DNA from: an uncultured Saprospiraceae bacterium | GTDB lineage: Bacteria > Bacteroidota > Bacteroidia > Chitinophagales > Saprospiraceae | Assembly (NCBI GenBank): GCA_937941765.1 | Contig: CALDGQ010000015.1 | Span: forward strand, 1 to 33,203 | DNA length: 33,203 nt | Direction: 5' to 3' | In this document: positions 25,370-33,203 of the stretch, piece by piece | Layout of the letters: each line of letters begins with the position of its first letter | Numbering within the stretch: the stretch's first letter is position 1 | Program-made: the position numbers and the translations under genes | The notes under the pieces: generated by a model | The model's input: only the letters and a program-made list of their open reading frames with translations | Told to the model about the DNA's origin: nothing | Database searches by the model: none

Positions 25370-26836
25370 TTGGTTAAACAACAATTCAATATCGTCTGGT
25401 TAAAAAGGGATTTAAGGACTCAAGATCACCAACCATTCTTAGAAGCAACGTCTGCTGACATAAACTATCTTCCTATTTATATTTTTGAACCAACCCTTTT
25501 GGATTATCCTGACAATTCATTGCGACATCAACAATTCATTTACCATTCACTTCTGGAAATGAATAAAAAATTAGAGAAATATGGTAGGAAAATCCTAATT
25601 TTTCATGCTAATGCAATTGAAGTGTTTTCATTTTTAGCAGCAAAACTAACTATTCAAAAGATATTCTCTTATCAAGAATCTGGCACTCGTATCACATGGG
25701 ATCGCGACAAGATGGTTGCTAAATTTTTAAAAAATAACAATATTATTTGGCACGAATTTCAACGAGATGGAATCATTCGTGGCATCCAGAATAGAATCGA
25801 TTGGGATGGAAATTGGCATCAGTATGCTAAAAGTCCGATTATCAATAACAAGTTTTCAAAAACAAATGAAGTAGAAATTAACAATCCATTTCCATTGAAA
25901 AAGGAATTCCTTATTGAACTTGAAAATTATCCAAAATCTTTTCAAAAACCAGGTGAGCAATTTGGTTGGAAATACCTTGCTTCATTTTGTGAGAATCGTG
26001 GTAAAAACTATAGTAGACATATTTCCAAACCATTGGAAAGTAGACAATCTTGTGGGCGAATCTCCCCTTTCTTGGCTTGGGGTAACTTAAGCATTCGACA
26101 AGCATTTCAATATGTTTCTAAACATCCTAATTACAAAAATTATAAAAGAAGTTTTCGTGGACTTTTAACCCGACTTCAATGGCATTGTCACTTTATTCAA
26201 AAATTTGAAATGGAATGTGAATATGAAACAAAATGTATCAATAAAGGTTATGAATCTCTAACTAATTCCAACAACCCCAAACTCATCGAAGCTTGGAAAA
26301 CAGGAAATACTGGGTTTCCATTAGTGGATGCGTGCATGCGATGTTTATTTGAAACAGGATGGATTAATTTTAGGATGCGAGCAATGGTGGTCTCTATATT
26401 TTGTCATCATTTTGATTGTGATTGGCGAAAGGGAGTTTATCATTTAGCCAACTTATTTTTAGACTATGAACCTGGAATTCATTACCCTCAATTTCAAATG
26501 CAAGCAGGTACAACCGGCGTCAATACCATTAGAATGTACAATCCAATTAAACAATCCAAAGACCATGACCCAAATGGAATATTTATCAAAAAATGGGTAC
26601 CCGAATTACGTGAGATTCCTGTGGCATTTATCCATGAACCTTGGCTAATGACTAAACTTGATTTACAATTCAATGGAATCAAGTCTGAATACCCAGCGCC
26701 AGTGGTTGATCTTATTGAAAGCGGTAAAAAAGCAAGAGCCAAGATATGGGGACATCGAAAAAATCCACTGGTCCGATCAGAAAATTTTAGAATTGTAAAA
26801 CGTCATGTGCGAAATGGAACTATGCGGGAAAAATAA
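25370..26836 (+). CDS. Cryptochrome/photolyase-family FAD protein
   Basis: Start at TTG 25370 ([23 protein letters not shown]) because photolyases begin a few residues before the xxWxKRDLRxxDH motif; the frame opens at 25166 but the extra residues are unlike the family, and a -7 element lies between. The 488-residue product has the N-terminal Rossmann antenna domain and a C-terminal FAD domain with [52 protein letters not shown] and the terminal [27 protein letters not shown]. In the loop that normally reads DxDLAxNNxxWQW it has [13 protein letters not shown], so the Asn beside the flavin N5 and the first Trp of the electron chain appear changed to His and Phe. DNA repair or light sensing are both possible. 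Confidence 0.87.
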   Translation: MVKQQFNIVWLKRDLRTQDHQPFLEATSADINYLPIYIFEPTLLDYPDNSLRHQQFIYHSLLEMNKKLEKYGRKILIFHANAIEVFSFLAAKLTIQKIFSYQESGTRITWDRDKMVAKFLKNNNIIWHEFQRDGIIRGIQNRIDWDGNWHQYAKSPIINNKFSKTNEVEINNPFPLKKEFLIELENYPKSFQKPGEQFGWKYLASFCENRGKNYSRHISKPLESRQSCGRISPFLAWGNLSIRQAFQYVSKHPNYKNYKRSFRGLLTRLQWHCHFIQKFEMECEYETKCINKGYESLTNSNNPKLIEAWKTGNTGFPLVDACMRCLFETGWINFRMRAMVVSIFCHHFDCDWRKGVYHLANLFLDYEPGIHYPQFQMQAGTTGVNTIRMYNPIKQSKDHDPNGIFIKKWVPELREIPVAFIHEPWLMTKLDLQFNGIKSEYPAPVVDLIESGKKARAKIWGHRKNPLVRSENFRIVKRHVRNGTMREK

Positions 26837-26846
26837 ACAACTTACC

Positions 26847-28025
26847 CTAAGGCATCTTAATCTCACAAACCCCATCCTGTAAAGAAATCTTCAACCGATC
26901 TCGACGTTTCAACCAATCCACCAAATCTGATCCTAACAAATCTTTACGCCAAGTATTTTCAAGTCGTTCATCGAAATAATTAAAATCGAATTTCATTTTT
27001 TTGAGAATGGATCGGTGCAAAACCAATTCCGGAGATATATTGTTTTGTTGGCACTTCATTTTAACCATAATATAAAGTAGGTCAAACAAATTTTCCAATT
27101 CTGGATCCAACTTAAGTGGTGCTAATTTGATACTAGCTACAATTTCTTTTTCTTCTTCGTTGGCAGGTTTGTCGTATAGATTTTTGAAAGTCTCGTATCT
27201 TCTTTCAACTATGTTTTTATTAAGCCGACGATTATTTAGCAATGCATTTTTACCGGAAGCGATATTTTTGACAATATGAGGTAAGTATTTGTCTGACAAA
27301 ATCATTTCACGAGAATAATTTTTTTCTTCTGCTACTTTATCCCTCCAACCAAGCAAACGGATGTAAAAGACTTTCTCTTTCATATCCAATTCTTTAAACA
27401 ATTTACTTCCCGAAAGCTTACGATATTTATCTACGTGGTAATATTCTTCATGTTCTAGTTTTTGAAATTCTGTATCCGCCCAAGACTTCCGATTGTTTTC
27501 TACTAAATTGGCATTCAATTTATCATAAATATCTTTTAGATAAATCACATCATCAATTGCGTATCGAATTTGTCTTTTATTGATCGGACGAGACTCCCAA
27601 TCAGAAACAGTCGCTCCTTTGTTCAATCTTTTGTTCAATTCCAATTCGACCAAACGGCGAAACGAAATGGGATATCCATGACCAACAAAACCTGCTGCCA
27701 ATTGAATATCAAAAATATTTTTCGGTAATGTCTGGTAATGATTGTACAACACCCTATAATCATTTTCACCCGCATGAGTGATTTTTAGAATGTCGGGATT
27801 AGAAATCATTTTCAGGAAAAGATCCACATTATCCAATTGAATATTATCGATTAGATAAATACCATGGATTGTTGCAACTTGCGTGAGACACAACAAAGTT
27901 TTGAATCGCTTTTCACCGATAAATTCGGTATCAAAGCTCATCCATTCTATTGATTGATTCGTTTCGTAGAATTCAAGCATTGATTCAGGTGAATCAACAT
28001 AAGTGTACTGGGGTTCAGCTTTCAT
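26847..28025 (-). CDS. rnd: Ribonuclease D-family 3'-5' exonuclease
   Basis: A 392-residue DEDDy exonuclease used in trimming stable RNA 3' ends. ExoI is FDTEF (Asp32, Glu34), ExoII HAGENDY (Asp89) and ExoIII RQIRYAIDDV with Tyr155 and Asp159. The segment KNIFDIQLAAGFVGHGYPISFRRLVELEL is also typical of RNase D. The remaining 200 residues are helical and basic, where E. coli RNase D carries HRDC domains; HRDC similarity is not obvious by eye. Convergent with the photolyase gene (10 bp apart) and divergent from asmA-like gene (244 bp). Confidence 0.92.
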   Translation of the reverse strand: MKAEPQYTYVDSPESMLEFYETNQSIEWMSFDTEFIGEKRFKTLLCLTQVATIHGIYLIDNIQLDNVDLFLKMISNPDILKITHAGENDYRVLYNHYQTLPKNIFDIQLAAGFVGHGYPISFRRLVELELNKRLNKGATVSDWESRPINKRQIRYAIDDVIYLKDIYDKLNANLVENNRKSWADTEFQKLEHEEYYHVDKYRKLSGSKLFKELDMKEKVFYIRLLGWRDKVAEEKNYSREMILSDKYLPHIVKNIASGKNALLNNRRLNKNIVERRYETFKNLYDKPANEEEKEIVASIKLAPLKLDPELENLFDLLYIMVKMKCQQNNISPELVLHRSILKKMKFDFNYFDERLENTWRKDLLGSDLVDWLKRRDRLKISLQDGVCEIKMP

Positions 28026-28269
28026 ACATGCGCTTCTTTATCAGTGACCACTCTTAACACTTGTTTAAGAATGAATAGTTTTTGTTGTACGTTATATAAG
28101 TAGCATAAATTTAAATGCTTTTTAAAACATAAAGCATTCATAATCAACATTTAAAGAAATGTAAGTTACTATATTTACATTTAAATAAACACAGGTACCA
28201 TTTATGCGTACACAATATTAAGAATAATTATTTGGCGATACTTAAATAAGTCAAAAATAAATACCCAAA

Positions 28270-31200
28270 ATGAAAATATTCAAGAGACTATTCGGCTTCC
28301 TAATTTTCTGCCTTTTGTTAGTGGTTTTTGTAGCCATAACGATTCCTTATTTTTTCAAGGACGATATAGAACTGGCAGTTCAGGATTCTTTGAACGATAA
28401 TTTAAACGCGGAAGTTGAATTTGAAGATGTCAACATTTCGCTCTTCTCTAGTTTTCCAAATCTAACTTTTCAATTGTTGGATTACAAAATTGATGGTGTT
28501 GATGATTTCGAAGGCATCACTTTGACAAAAGGAGCATCCATTGATTTTACTTTTGATTTGATGTCCGCTATTAAATCAGAAAGACCAATCGAAATCAAAA
28601 AGATTCATTTTGAAAAACCATATGTCAATTTGGTCACTTTGAAAAACGGAAAGGTGAACTACGATATCCTAAAAGATACGGGTGAGTCCACTTCTTCTGG
28701 AGAGACTAATTTCCAAATTGAAATGGAAAAATATAGTATCGAAGATGGAGAATTTTATTACAATGATAAAACTAGCGGTACTTCTCTGTCGATGGTAGGA
28801 TTGAATCATAGTGGAAAAGGAGATTTCACTCAAGATAATTTTGATTTAGTTACGACTACAAACATCAAAGATTTTACAGCAAAAGCTGGTGGTATTGCTT
28901 ACATTAATCACGCCAATACAAATATTAACTTGACTTTGGATGCGGACATTTCAAACAATACGTACACTATTAAAGAAAACGATATTCGAATTAATGCTTT
29001 GAAGTTAAATTCAGAAGGGTTTGTTGCATTGCCAGGAAATGATATTAAAATGGACATCAAATTTGATGCGCCTCAAAATGACTTCAAAAATTTCCTTTCT
29101 TTAATTCCTTCAGCATATACTTCTGATTTTGATGGCGTCCAAGCAGATGGAAAATTACAACTAGATGGTTTTGTTAAAGGAACTTATAATGCGGATAATA
29201 ACAAGATGCCTGCATTTAAGGTGAATCTGAATATTGACAACGGAAGTTTCCAATACCCTAGCCTTCCAATGGGTGTCAGTAATATCTTGACAGCTATGAC
29301 CATCAATAGTCCTTCAAGTGATTTTGACCAAATGACGGTTTCTATTCCGGATTTCAAACTTAAAATTGGGGATCATCCTGTTACAGGAAAATTCAATTTA
29401 AAAAACCCAATTTCAGATCCTGATATTGATGCTGCTTTAAATGGATTAATTGATTTGCAAGAATTATCAAAAGCATTTCCAATTGAAGGACTGGAAAGTA
29501 TGAGCGGAAGTATGGACGCAGATGTTGCCATTAAAACACGTATGTCTTATGTTGATAAAGGAATGTACGACAAAGTAAATATGAATGGGGATATCAAAAT
29601 GTCTGATTTCAAATACAAAAGTCAGGATATGCCTTTAGTCAATATTCGAACTATGGAAATGAACTTCACGCCACAAAAAGTAATTGTAAAAGAGATTGAT
29701 GCCAAATTAGGAAAGAGTGATATTAAAGGTAGTGGAACGATTGATAATATCCTCGCTTATATTTCTCCAGAAAAAACGATGAAAGGAACCTTCAATGTTA
29801 GTTCCAATTATTTTGATGCCAATGAATGGATTTCTGAATCCGAAACTACTGCTGCTGCTCCAGCAACACCTCAAGCAACTGGTGAAGTATTTGATCGTTT
29901 CGATATGAATGTAAAAGCGGATGTTAAAAAATTGGATTATGGTGACTACACGCTGAAAAATACGAGTGCATCTGGACAATTTTCTCCAAGTCGTTTTAAA
30001 ATTAACAATATAAATACAAAATTGGGGAAAAGTGATTTTAAAGGTAGTGGAACTTTGGATAATGTATTCCCTTATGTTTTTGAAAATGAGGAAATGACAG
30101 GTGATTTTAAATTCGATTCTCAATATTTGGATTTAAATGAATTCATGTCTGAAGAAGCAGCTGCAAGTACAGCAACCACGGAAGATTATGAACCGATTTT
30201 AATTCCAGAAAATATGAAGGTTACGGTTTTGGCAAATGTTGGCAAAATCAAATACACTGATAAAGAATTGACAAGCGTAAAAGGAAAAATGGTGATGGCA
30301 GATCAAAAAGTCGTCATCAAGAATGGTTCTGCAAAAATGTTAGGTGGAGATATTACAATGGATGGTGTTTACGATAGCCAGGATGTCAAAAAACCAACTT
30401 TTGATATGGATTATGGTTTGAAAAATTTCAGTTTCAAAAAGAGTTTTCAAACATTTAATACCATCAAACAATTGGCACCTATCGCACAATTTATTGACGG
30501 TACTTTCAATACGGATATGCAATTTAGTGGAGACTTAGGTAGTGATTTAAGTCCGATTTTAAACTCATTAAATGCTGATGGTTTTGTACAAACAATTAAT
30601 GGTGTTGTCAGAGGTTTGAAACCACTTCAAGATTTGGGAAATCAGTTGAATATTTCCGCATTGAAAAATGTAGAAATCAAAAACACCAAGAATTGGATCG
30701 AGGTAAAAAATGGTTTAGTAACATTAAAAGATTTCAAATATTCGCACAAAGATATTGACATGTTGATTGGTGGAACCCATAGTTTTACACAAGACATGAA
30801 CTATCATATCAAAGCGAAAATTCCTCGTGAAATGTTTGAAAAAAATGTCGCTGGTCAAGCTGCTAACAAAGGAATTGAATGGTTAAATGGCCAAGCTTCT
30901 AAATACGGAATCCCAATTGATGTGGGTGATTATGTAGACGTGGAAATTTCTATGACCGGAAGTATGAAAAACCCAAAAGTCAAAACCAAATTGTTAGGAA
31001 CAGGTGGTAAATCAATGAAACAAACAGCAGCTGATGTTGCTAAAAATGCGGCTAAAGCTGCAAGAGATTCTATCATGCGTGCTGCTGATAAACGTATTGC
31101 AGATGCCAAAGAAAAGGCAAATGCTGAAATCGATAAAGCTGCTGCAAAGGCAAAAGAAGAAGCGAAAAAGCAGGTAGAAAAAGAAGCAGATAAAGTTGCG

Positions 31201-31392
31201 GATAAAATTAAAGACAAAGTAAAAGATGAAGTTGGTGAAAAAGTCGGTGATGCGGTTGGTGAAAAAGCTAAAGAAGCTGCCGATAAGGTGCTTGGTGAAA
31301 AAGGAACGGAAGCAGTCGACAAAGTCAAAGATAAGTTGAAAGATTTTAATCCTTTTAAGAAGAAGCCCAAACCAGAAGGTGGTGGTAGATAG
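28270..31392 (+). CDS. AsmA-family inner-membrane protein with Lys/Ala-rich tail
   Basis: A 1040-residue protein: single N-terminal membrane anchor (residues 8-29), then a long periplasmic beta-rich region typical of AsmA/YhdP-type proteins, which are thought to bridge the envelope and influence outer-membrane lipid transport. Family features include VNISLFSSFPNLTFQL, IKKIHFEKPYVNLV and NGKVNYDIL near the start. Two internal units are alike: KLGKSDIKGSGTIDN...(about 480) and KLGKSDFKGSGTLDN (about 580). Residues about 915-1040 form an unusual charged tail with long runs of Ala, Lys, Glu and Asp (AKEEAKKQVEKEADKVADK) predicted to be amphipathic or coiled helix, ending in a GGGR. Monocistronic; the 244-bp upstream spacer is shared with rnd. 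Confidence 0.92.
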   Translation: MKIFKRLFGFLIFCLLLVVFVAITIPYFFKDDIELAVQDSLNDNLNAEVEFEDVNISLFSSFPNLTFQLLDYKIDGVDDFEGITLTKGASIDFTFDLMSAIKSERPIEIKKIHFEKPYVNLVTLKNGKVNYDILKDTGESTSSGETNFQIEMEKYSIEDGEFYYNDKTSGTSLSMVGLNHSGKGDFTQDNFDLVTTTNIKDFTAKAGGIAYINHANTNINLTLDADISNNTYTIKENDIRINALKLNSEGFVALPGNDIKMDIKFDAPQNDFKNFLSLIPSAYTSDFDGVQADGKLQLDGFVKGTYNADNNKMPAFKVNLNIDNGSFQYPSLPMGVSNILTAMTINSPSSDFDQMTVSIPDFKLKIGDHPVTGKFNLKNPISDPDIDAALNGLIDLQELSKAFPIEGLESMSGSMDADVAIKTRMSYVDKGMYDKVNMNGDIKMSDFKYKSQDMPLVNIRTMEMNFTPQKVIVKEIDAKLGKSDIKGSGTIDNILAYISPEKTMKGTFNVSSNYFDANEWISESETTAAAPATPQATGEVFDRFDMNVKADVKKLDYGDYTLKNTSASGQFSPSRFKINNINTKLGKSDFKGSGTLDNVFPYVFENEEMTGDFKFDSQYLDLNEFMSEEAAASTATTEDYEPILIPENMKVTVLANVGKIKYTDKELTSVKGKMVMADQKVVIKNGSAKMLGGDITMDGVYDSQDVKKPTFDMDYGLKNFSFKKSFQTFNTIKQLAPIAQFIDGTFNTDMQFSGDLGSDLSPILNSLNADGFVQTINGVVRGLKPLQDLGNQLNISALKNVEIKNTKNWIEVKNGLVTLKDFKYSHKDIDMLIGGTHSFTQDMNYHIKAKIPREMFEKNVAGQAANKGIEWLNGQASKYGIPIDVGDYVDVEISMTGSMKNPKVKTKLLGTGGKSMKQTAADVAKNAAKAARDSIMRAADKRIADAKEKANAEIDKAAAKAKEEAKKQVEKEADKVADKIKDKVKDEVGEKVGDAVGEKAKEAADKVLGEKGTEAVDKVKDKLKDFNPFKKKPKPEGGGR

Positions 31393-31433
31393 ATTTTGAA
31401 TCGCAGCATATCGAATCATAAAAATCGAATGTC

Positions 31434-31489
31434 GAAGTCGAGCACGGATGCATACATATCATACATATTGAGTGTACGTGCTCAACTTC
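31434..31489. repeat. Imperfect 13-bp inverted repeat in the asmA-purB spacer
   Basis: GAAGTCGAGCACG (31434-31446) and CGTGCTCAACTTC (31477-31489) are complementary at 12 of 13 positions with a 30-bp spacer rich in CATACATAT. No T-run follows closely, so it is not a convincing terminator. It may be a repetitive palindrome. Confidence 0.6.
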
Positions 31490-31559
31490 AAGATTAGGCA
31501 TTCCCTGTCGGCAGTCAGGCAAGCTTGTTCGATATTCGAAATTCTTTTTGGGAGTTTTT

Positions 31560-31586
31560 TTGTTAACCGTTTCTAAAATAATTTCG
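31560..31586 (+). promoter_or_regulatory. Candidate purB promoter
   Basis: TTG (31560-31562) is followed after 16 bp by TAATTTCG (31579-31586), one mismatch from TAnnTTTG, 40 bp before the purB ATG. Spacing is slightly short of the usual Bacteroidota -33/-7 interval. Confidence 0.3.
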
Positions 31587-31626
31587 GTAGCTTTGACCAG
31601 ACAAACAAAGAGAAAACCAACATACC

Positions 31627-32961
31627 ATGCTGAATGCTATCTCCCCTATCGATGGGCGCTATCATCAAAAAACGAAGGCCCTTGCGGACTACTTTTCTGA
31701 ATATGCTTTGATTAAATATCGTGTATTTGTAGAGATTCAATATTTCATCGCGCTTGCTCAATATCCACTTCCGCAACTCAATGAATTCAATCTAGAAATG
31801 GTGGAAGCATTAAATGAGATTTTTGAAAATTTCAGTCAAGACGACGCACTTCAAATCAAAAAAATCGAACGAGATATTAATCATGATGTCAAAGCAGTCG
31901 AATATTTCCTCAAAGATCAATTTGATGAATTGGAAATCAGTCATTATAAAGAATTTATTCATTTTGGATTGACTTCGCAAGATATTAATAACACCGCAAT
32001 TCCGCTTTTAATTAAGAATTTTCTAGAAGATATTTTTTATCCTCAAATGAATATTCTCCAAAATGTGCTAATTAGCTTATCTAATGAATGGGCAAATGTA
32101 CCAATGCTTGCACGTACACACGGACAACCGGCTACACCAACGCTACTTGGAAAGGAATTAAAGGTTTTTATTGAAAGACTACAAGTTCAAATTGATGGAT
32201 TGAAACAGATTGAAATTAAAGCAAAATTTGGTGGCGCTACTGGTAATTTTAATGCGCACATGGTGGCTTATCCAGCAATTGATTGGCGATCTTTTGGGAA
32301 TCATTTTGTGGAAGAATATTTGGGTTTGAATCGGTCGCAGTACACTACTCAAATTGCACATTATGATACTTTAGCTGCTATTTTCCAGAATATTGGTCGG
32401 ATCAATACGGTACTTATTGATATGTGTCGTGATCTTTGGACCTATGTTTCAATGGATTATTTCAAACAGAAAATCAATGAAGGTGAAGTGGGTTCTTCCG
32501 CTATGCCACACAAAGTAAATCCCATTGATTTTGAAAATGCTGAAGGAAATTTAGGTGTTGCAAATGCTATTTTCCAACACCTTGCTTCCAAATTACCTAT
32601 CTCAAGATTACAACGAGACCTCACGGATAGTACTGTAACTAGAAATATCGGCGTTCCTTTTGGACATACGATTATTTCTATTAAATCGATACTAAGAGGT
32701 TTGGATAAATTGGTTTTGAATGAAGAAAAATTAGCGACTGATTTAGAAGCAAATTGGATGGTGGTTGCAGAAGCAATTCAAAATATATTGCGCCGTGAAA
32801 GCTATGAAAATCCATATGAAATCCTAAAGGAATTGACTAGAGGGAAGTCTTCTATTTCGAGAACTGAAATACATCTGTTTATTGACCAGTTGGATTTGGA
32901 AGATCATATCTTGGAGGAATTGAAGGCTATTACGCCTCATAATTATGTTGGGTTGCCTTAG
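31627..32961 (+). CDS. purB: Adenylosuccinate lyase
   Basis: Catalyses two fumarate-releasing steps of purine synthesis (SAICAR to AICAR, adenylosuccinate to AMP). The 444-residue product begins MLNAISPIDGRYHQKTKAL, resembling the E. coli-type PurB, and contains TSQDINNTA, ARTHGQPATPTLLGKE, and the fumarase-superfamily signature GSSAMPHKVNPIDFENAEGN (about residues 288-307) with the catalytic Ser loop. Length is close to E. coli PurB (456). Full and intact. A long hairpin begins 22 bp after the stop. Confidence 0.97.
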   Translation: MLNAISPIDGRYHQKTKALADYFSEYALIKYRVFVEIQYFIALAQYPLPQLNEFNLEMVEALNEIFENFSQDDALQIKKIERDINHDVKAVEYFLKDQFDELEISHYKEFIHFGLTSQDINNTAIPLLIKNFLEDIFYPQMNILQNVLISLSNEWANVPMLARTHGQPATPTLLGKELKVFIERLQVQIDGLKQIEIKAKFGGATGNFNAHMVAYPAIDWRSFGNHFVEEYLGLNRSQYTTQIAHYDTLAAIFQNIGRINTVLIDMCRDLWTYVSMDYFKQKINEGEVGSSAMPHKVNPIDFENAEGNLGVANAIFQHLASKLPISRLQRDLTDSTVTRNIGVPFGHTIISIKSILRGLDKLVLNEEKLATDLEANWMVVAEAIQNILRRESYENPYEILKELTRGKSSISRTEIHLFIDQLDLEDHILEELKAITPHNYVGLP

Positions 32962-32983
32962 GACGGTCAATGGTTGACGGTGA

Positions 32984-33053
32984 ACGGTAAACGGGGATTA
33001 CGCGAGGAGTACGTATGTTGACGTATACTCCTCACGTAATCCCCGTTTACCGT
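32984..33053. repeat. Long imperfect hairpin downstream of purB
   Basis: Bases 32984-33011 and 33026-33053 are complementary over 28 positions with one mismatch (core ACGGTAAACGGGGATTACG), leaving a 14-base centre that can pair further. The outer flanks (GGTTGACGGTGAACGG and CGTCAACCGTTCACCG) are near-complementary again, with permuted GGTTGACGG/GGTGAACGG words, so the whole structure spans about 32970-33066. It contains CGCGAGGAGTACG (33001-33013), also found at 1864-1876. It may act as a terminator-like or REP/MITE-like element. I see nothing else in 33067-33203. Confidence 0.8.
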
Positions 33054-33203
33054 CAACCGTTCACCGCAGGACTGTTAAGTTCTAATCATATTCAATGTTG
33101 CTCGGATATCGCAACAACATTTTATTTGGCTATTAAGTATTGAGTCACTTCCGTTATTCCTATGAATGTTGATTGCAATGCTGCTCATAATAGACATATT
33201 TAA

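Noticed and set aside
29707..30123. Long minus-strand frame within the AsmA gene; likewise 30930-31409 and 31012-31419
   Set aside because: All lie antisense to the strongly supported AsmA frame, with compositions expected from its Lys/Ala/Ser-rich codons.

Overview
The window reads as a chromosomal stretch of an AT-rich member of the Bacteroidota, probably of the Saprospiria/Chitinophagia type, although I cannot place it more precisely. The evidence is two secreted proteins with C-terminal type IX secretion (T9SS) sorting domains, a bacillithiol enzyme (BshC), an AsmA protein with a long Lys/Ala-rich tail, perfect copies of the Bacteroidota -7 element TAnnTTTG upstream of several genes, and few recognisable Shine-Dalgarno sequences. 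I see no rRNA, tRNA, CRISPR array, prophage or transposase gene.

Layout. 1-1524 is the 3' part of a secreted protein built from 85-residue Cys-rich repeats that are nearly identical at DNA level; a strong terminator and a gene-free stretch with a long inverted repeat follow. 1988-6801 (minus) holds glpK, mnmH and selD, packed with zero gap or overlap, then a peptide ABC permease beyond a hairpin-rich spacer. bshC (6957-8549, plus) is followed by a 650-bp stretch with at most a gene remnant. accD, hemE and an HNH-like/AP2/histone-H1-like fusion protein lie on the minus strand (9201-12289). ribD and a periplasmic thioredoxin (plus) end at a bidirectional terminator facing a DUF2905 gene and a fused peptide-ABC ATPase (minus). 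16572-18288 is a compact cassette: a Crp/Fnr regulator, arsM and a small MerT/MerF-like membrane protein, with a perfect FNR-type palindrome between regulator and arsM. An M43 metalloprotease, a POT-like transporter and an exported intradiol dioxygenase follow on plus, then a di-haem cytochrome c peroxidase (minus), a photolyase/cryptochrome-family gene (plus), RNase D (minus), AsmA (plus) and purB (plus). The window ends in a long imperfect hairpin.

How the parts relate. Most genes are housekeeping (acetyl-CoA carboxylase, haem, riboflavin, purine, tRNA selenation, bacillithiol). A peptide-use theme runs through the window: permease, fused ATPase, POT-like carrier and secreted protease. The most distinctive items are (i) the degenerate HNH + AP2 + H1-tail protein, which looks like a homing-endonuclease-derived protein turned chromatin-like DNA binder, (ii) the Crp/Fnr-arsM-CC-membrane-protein cassette with its predicted operator, (iii) the recently amplified Cys-rich repeat protein, and (iv) several palindromic intergenic elements, two of which share a 13-bp word although they lie 31 kb apart.
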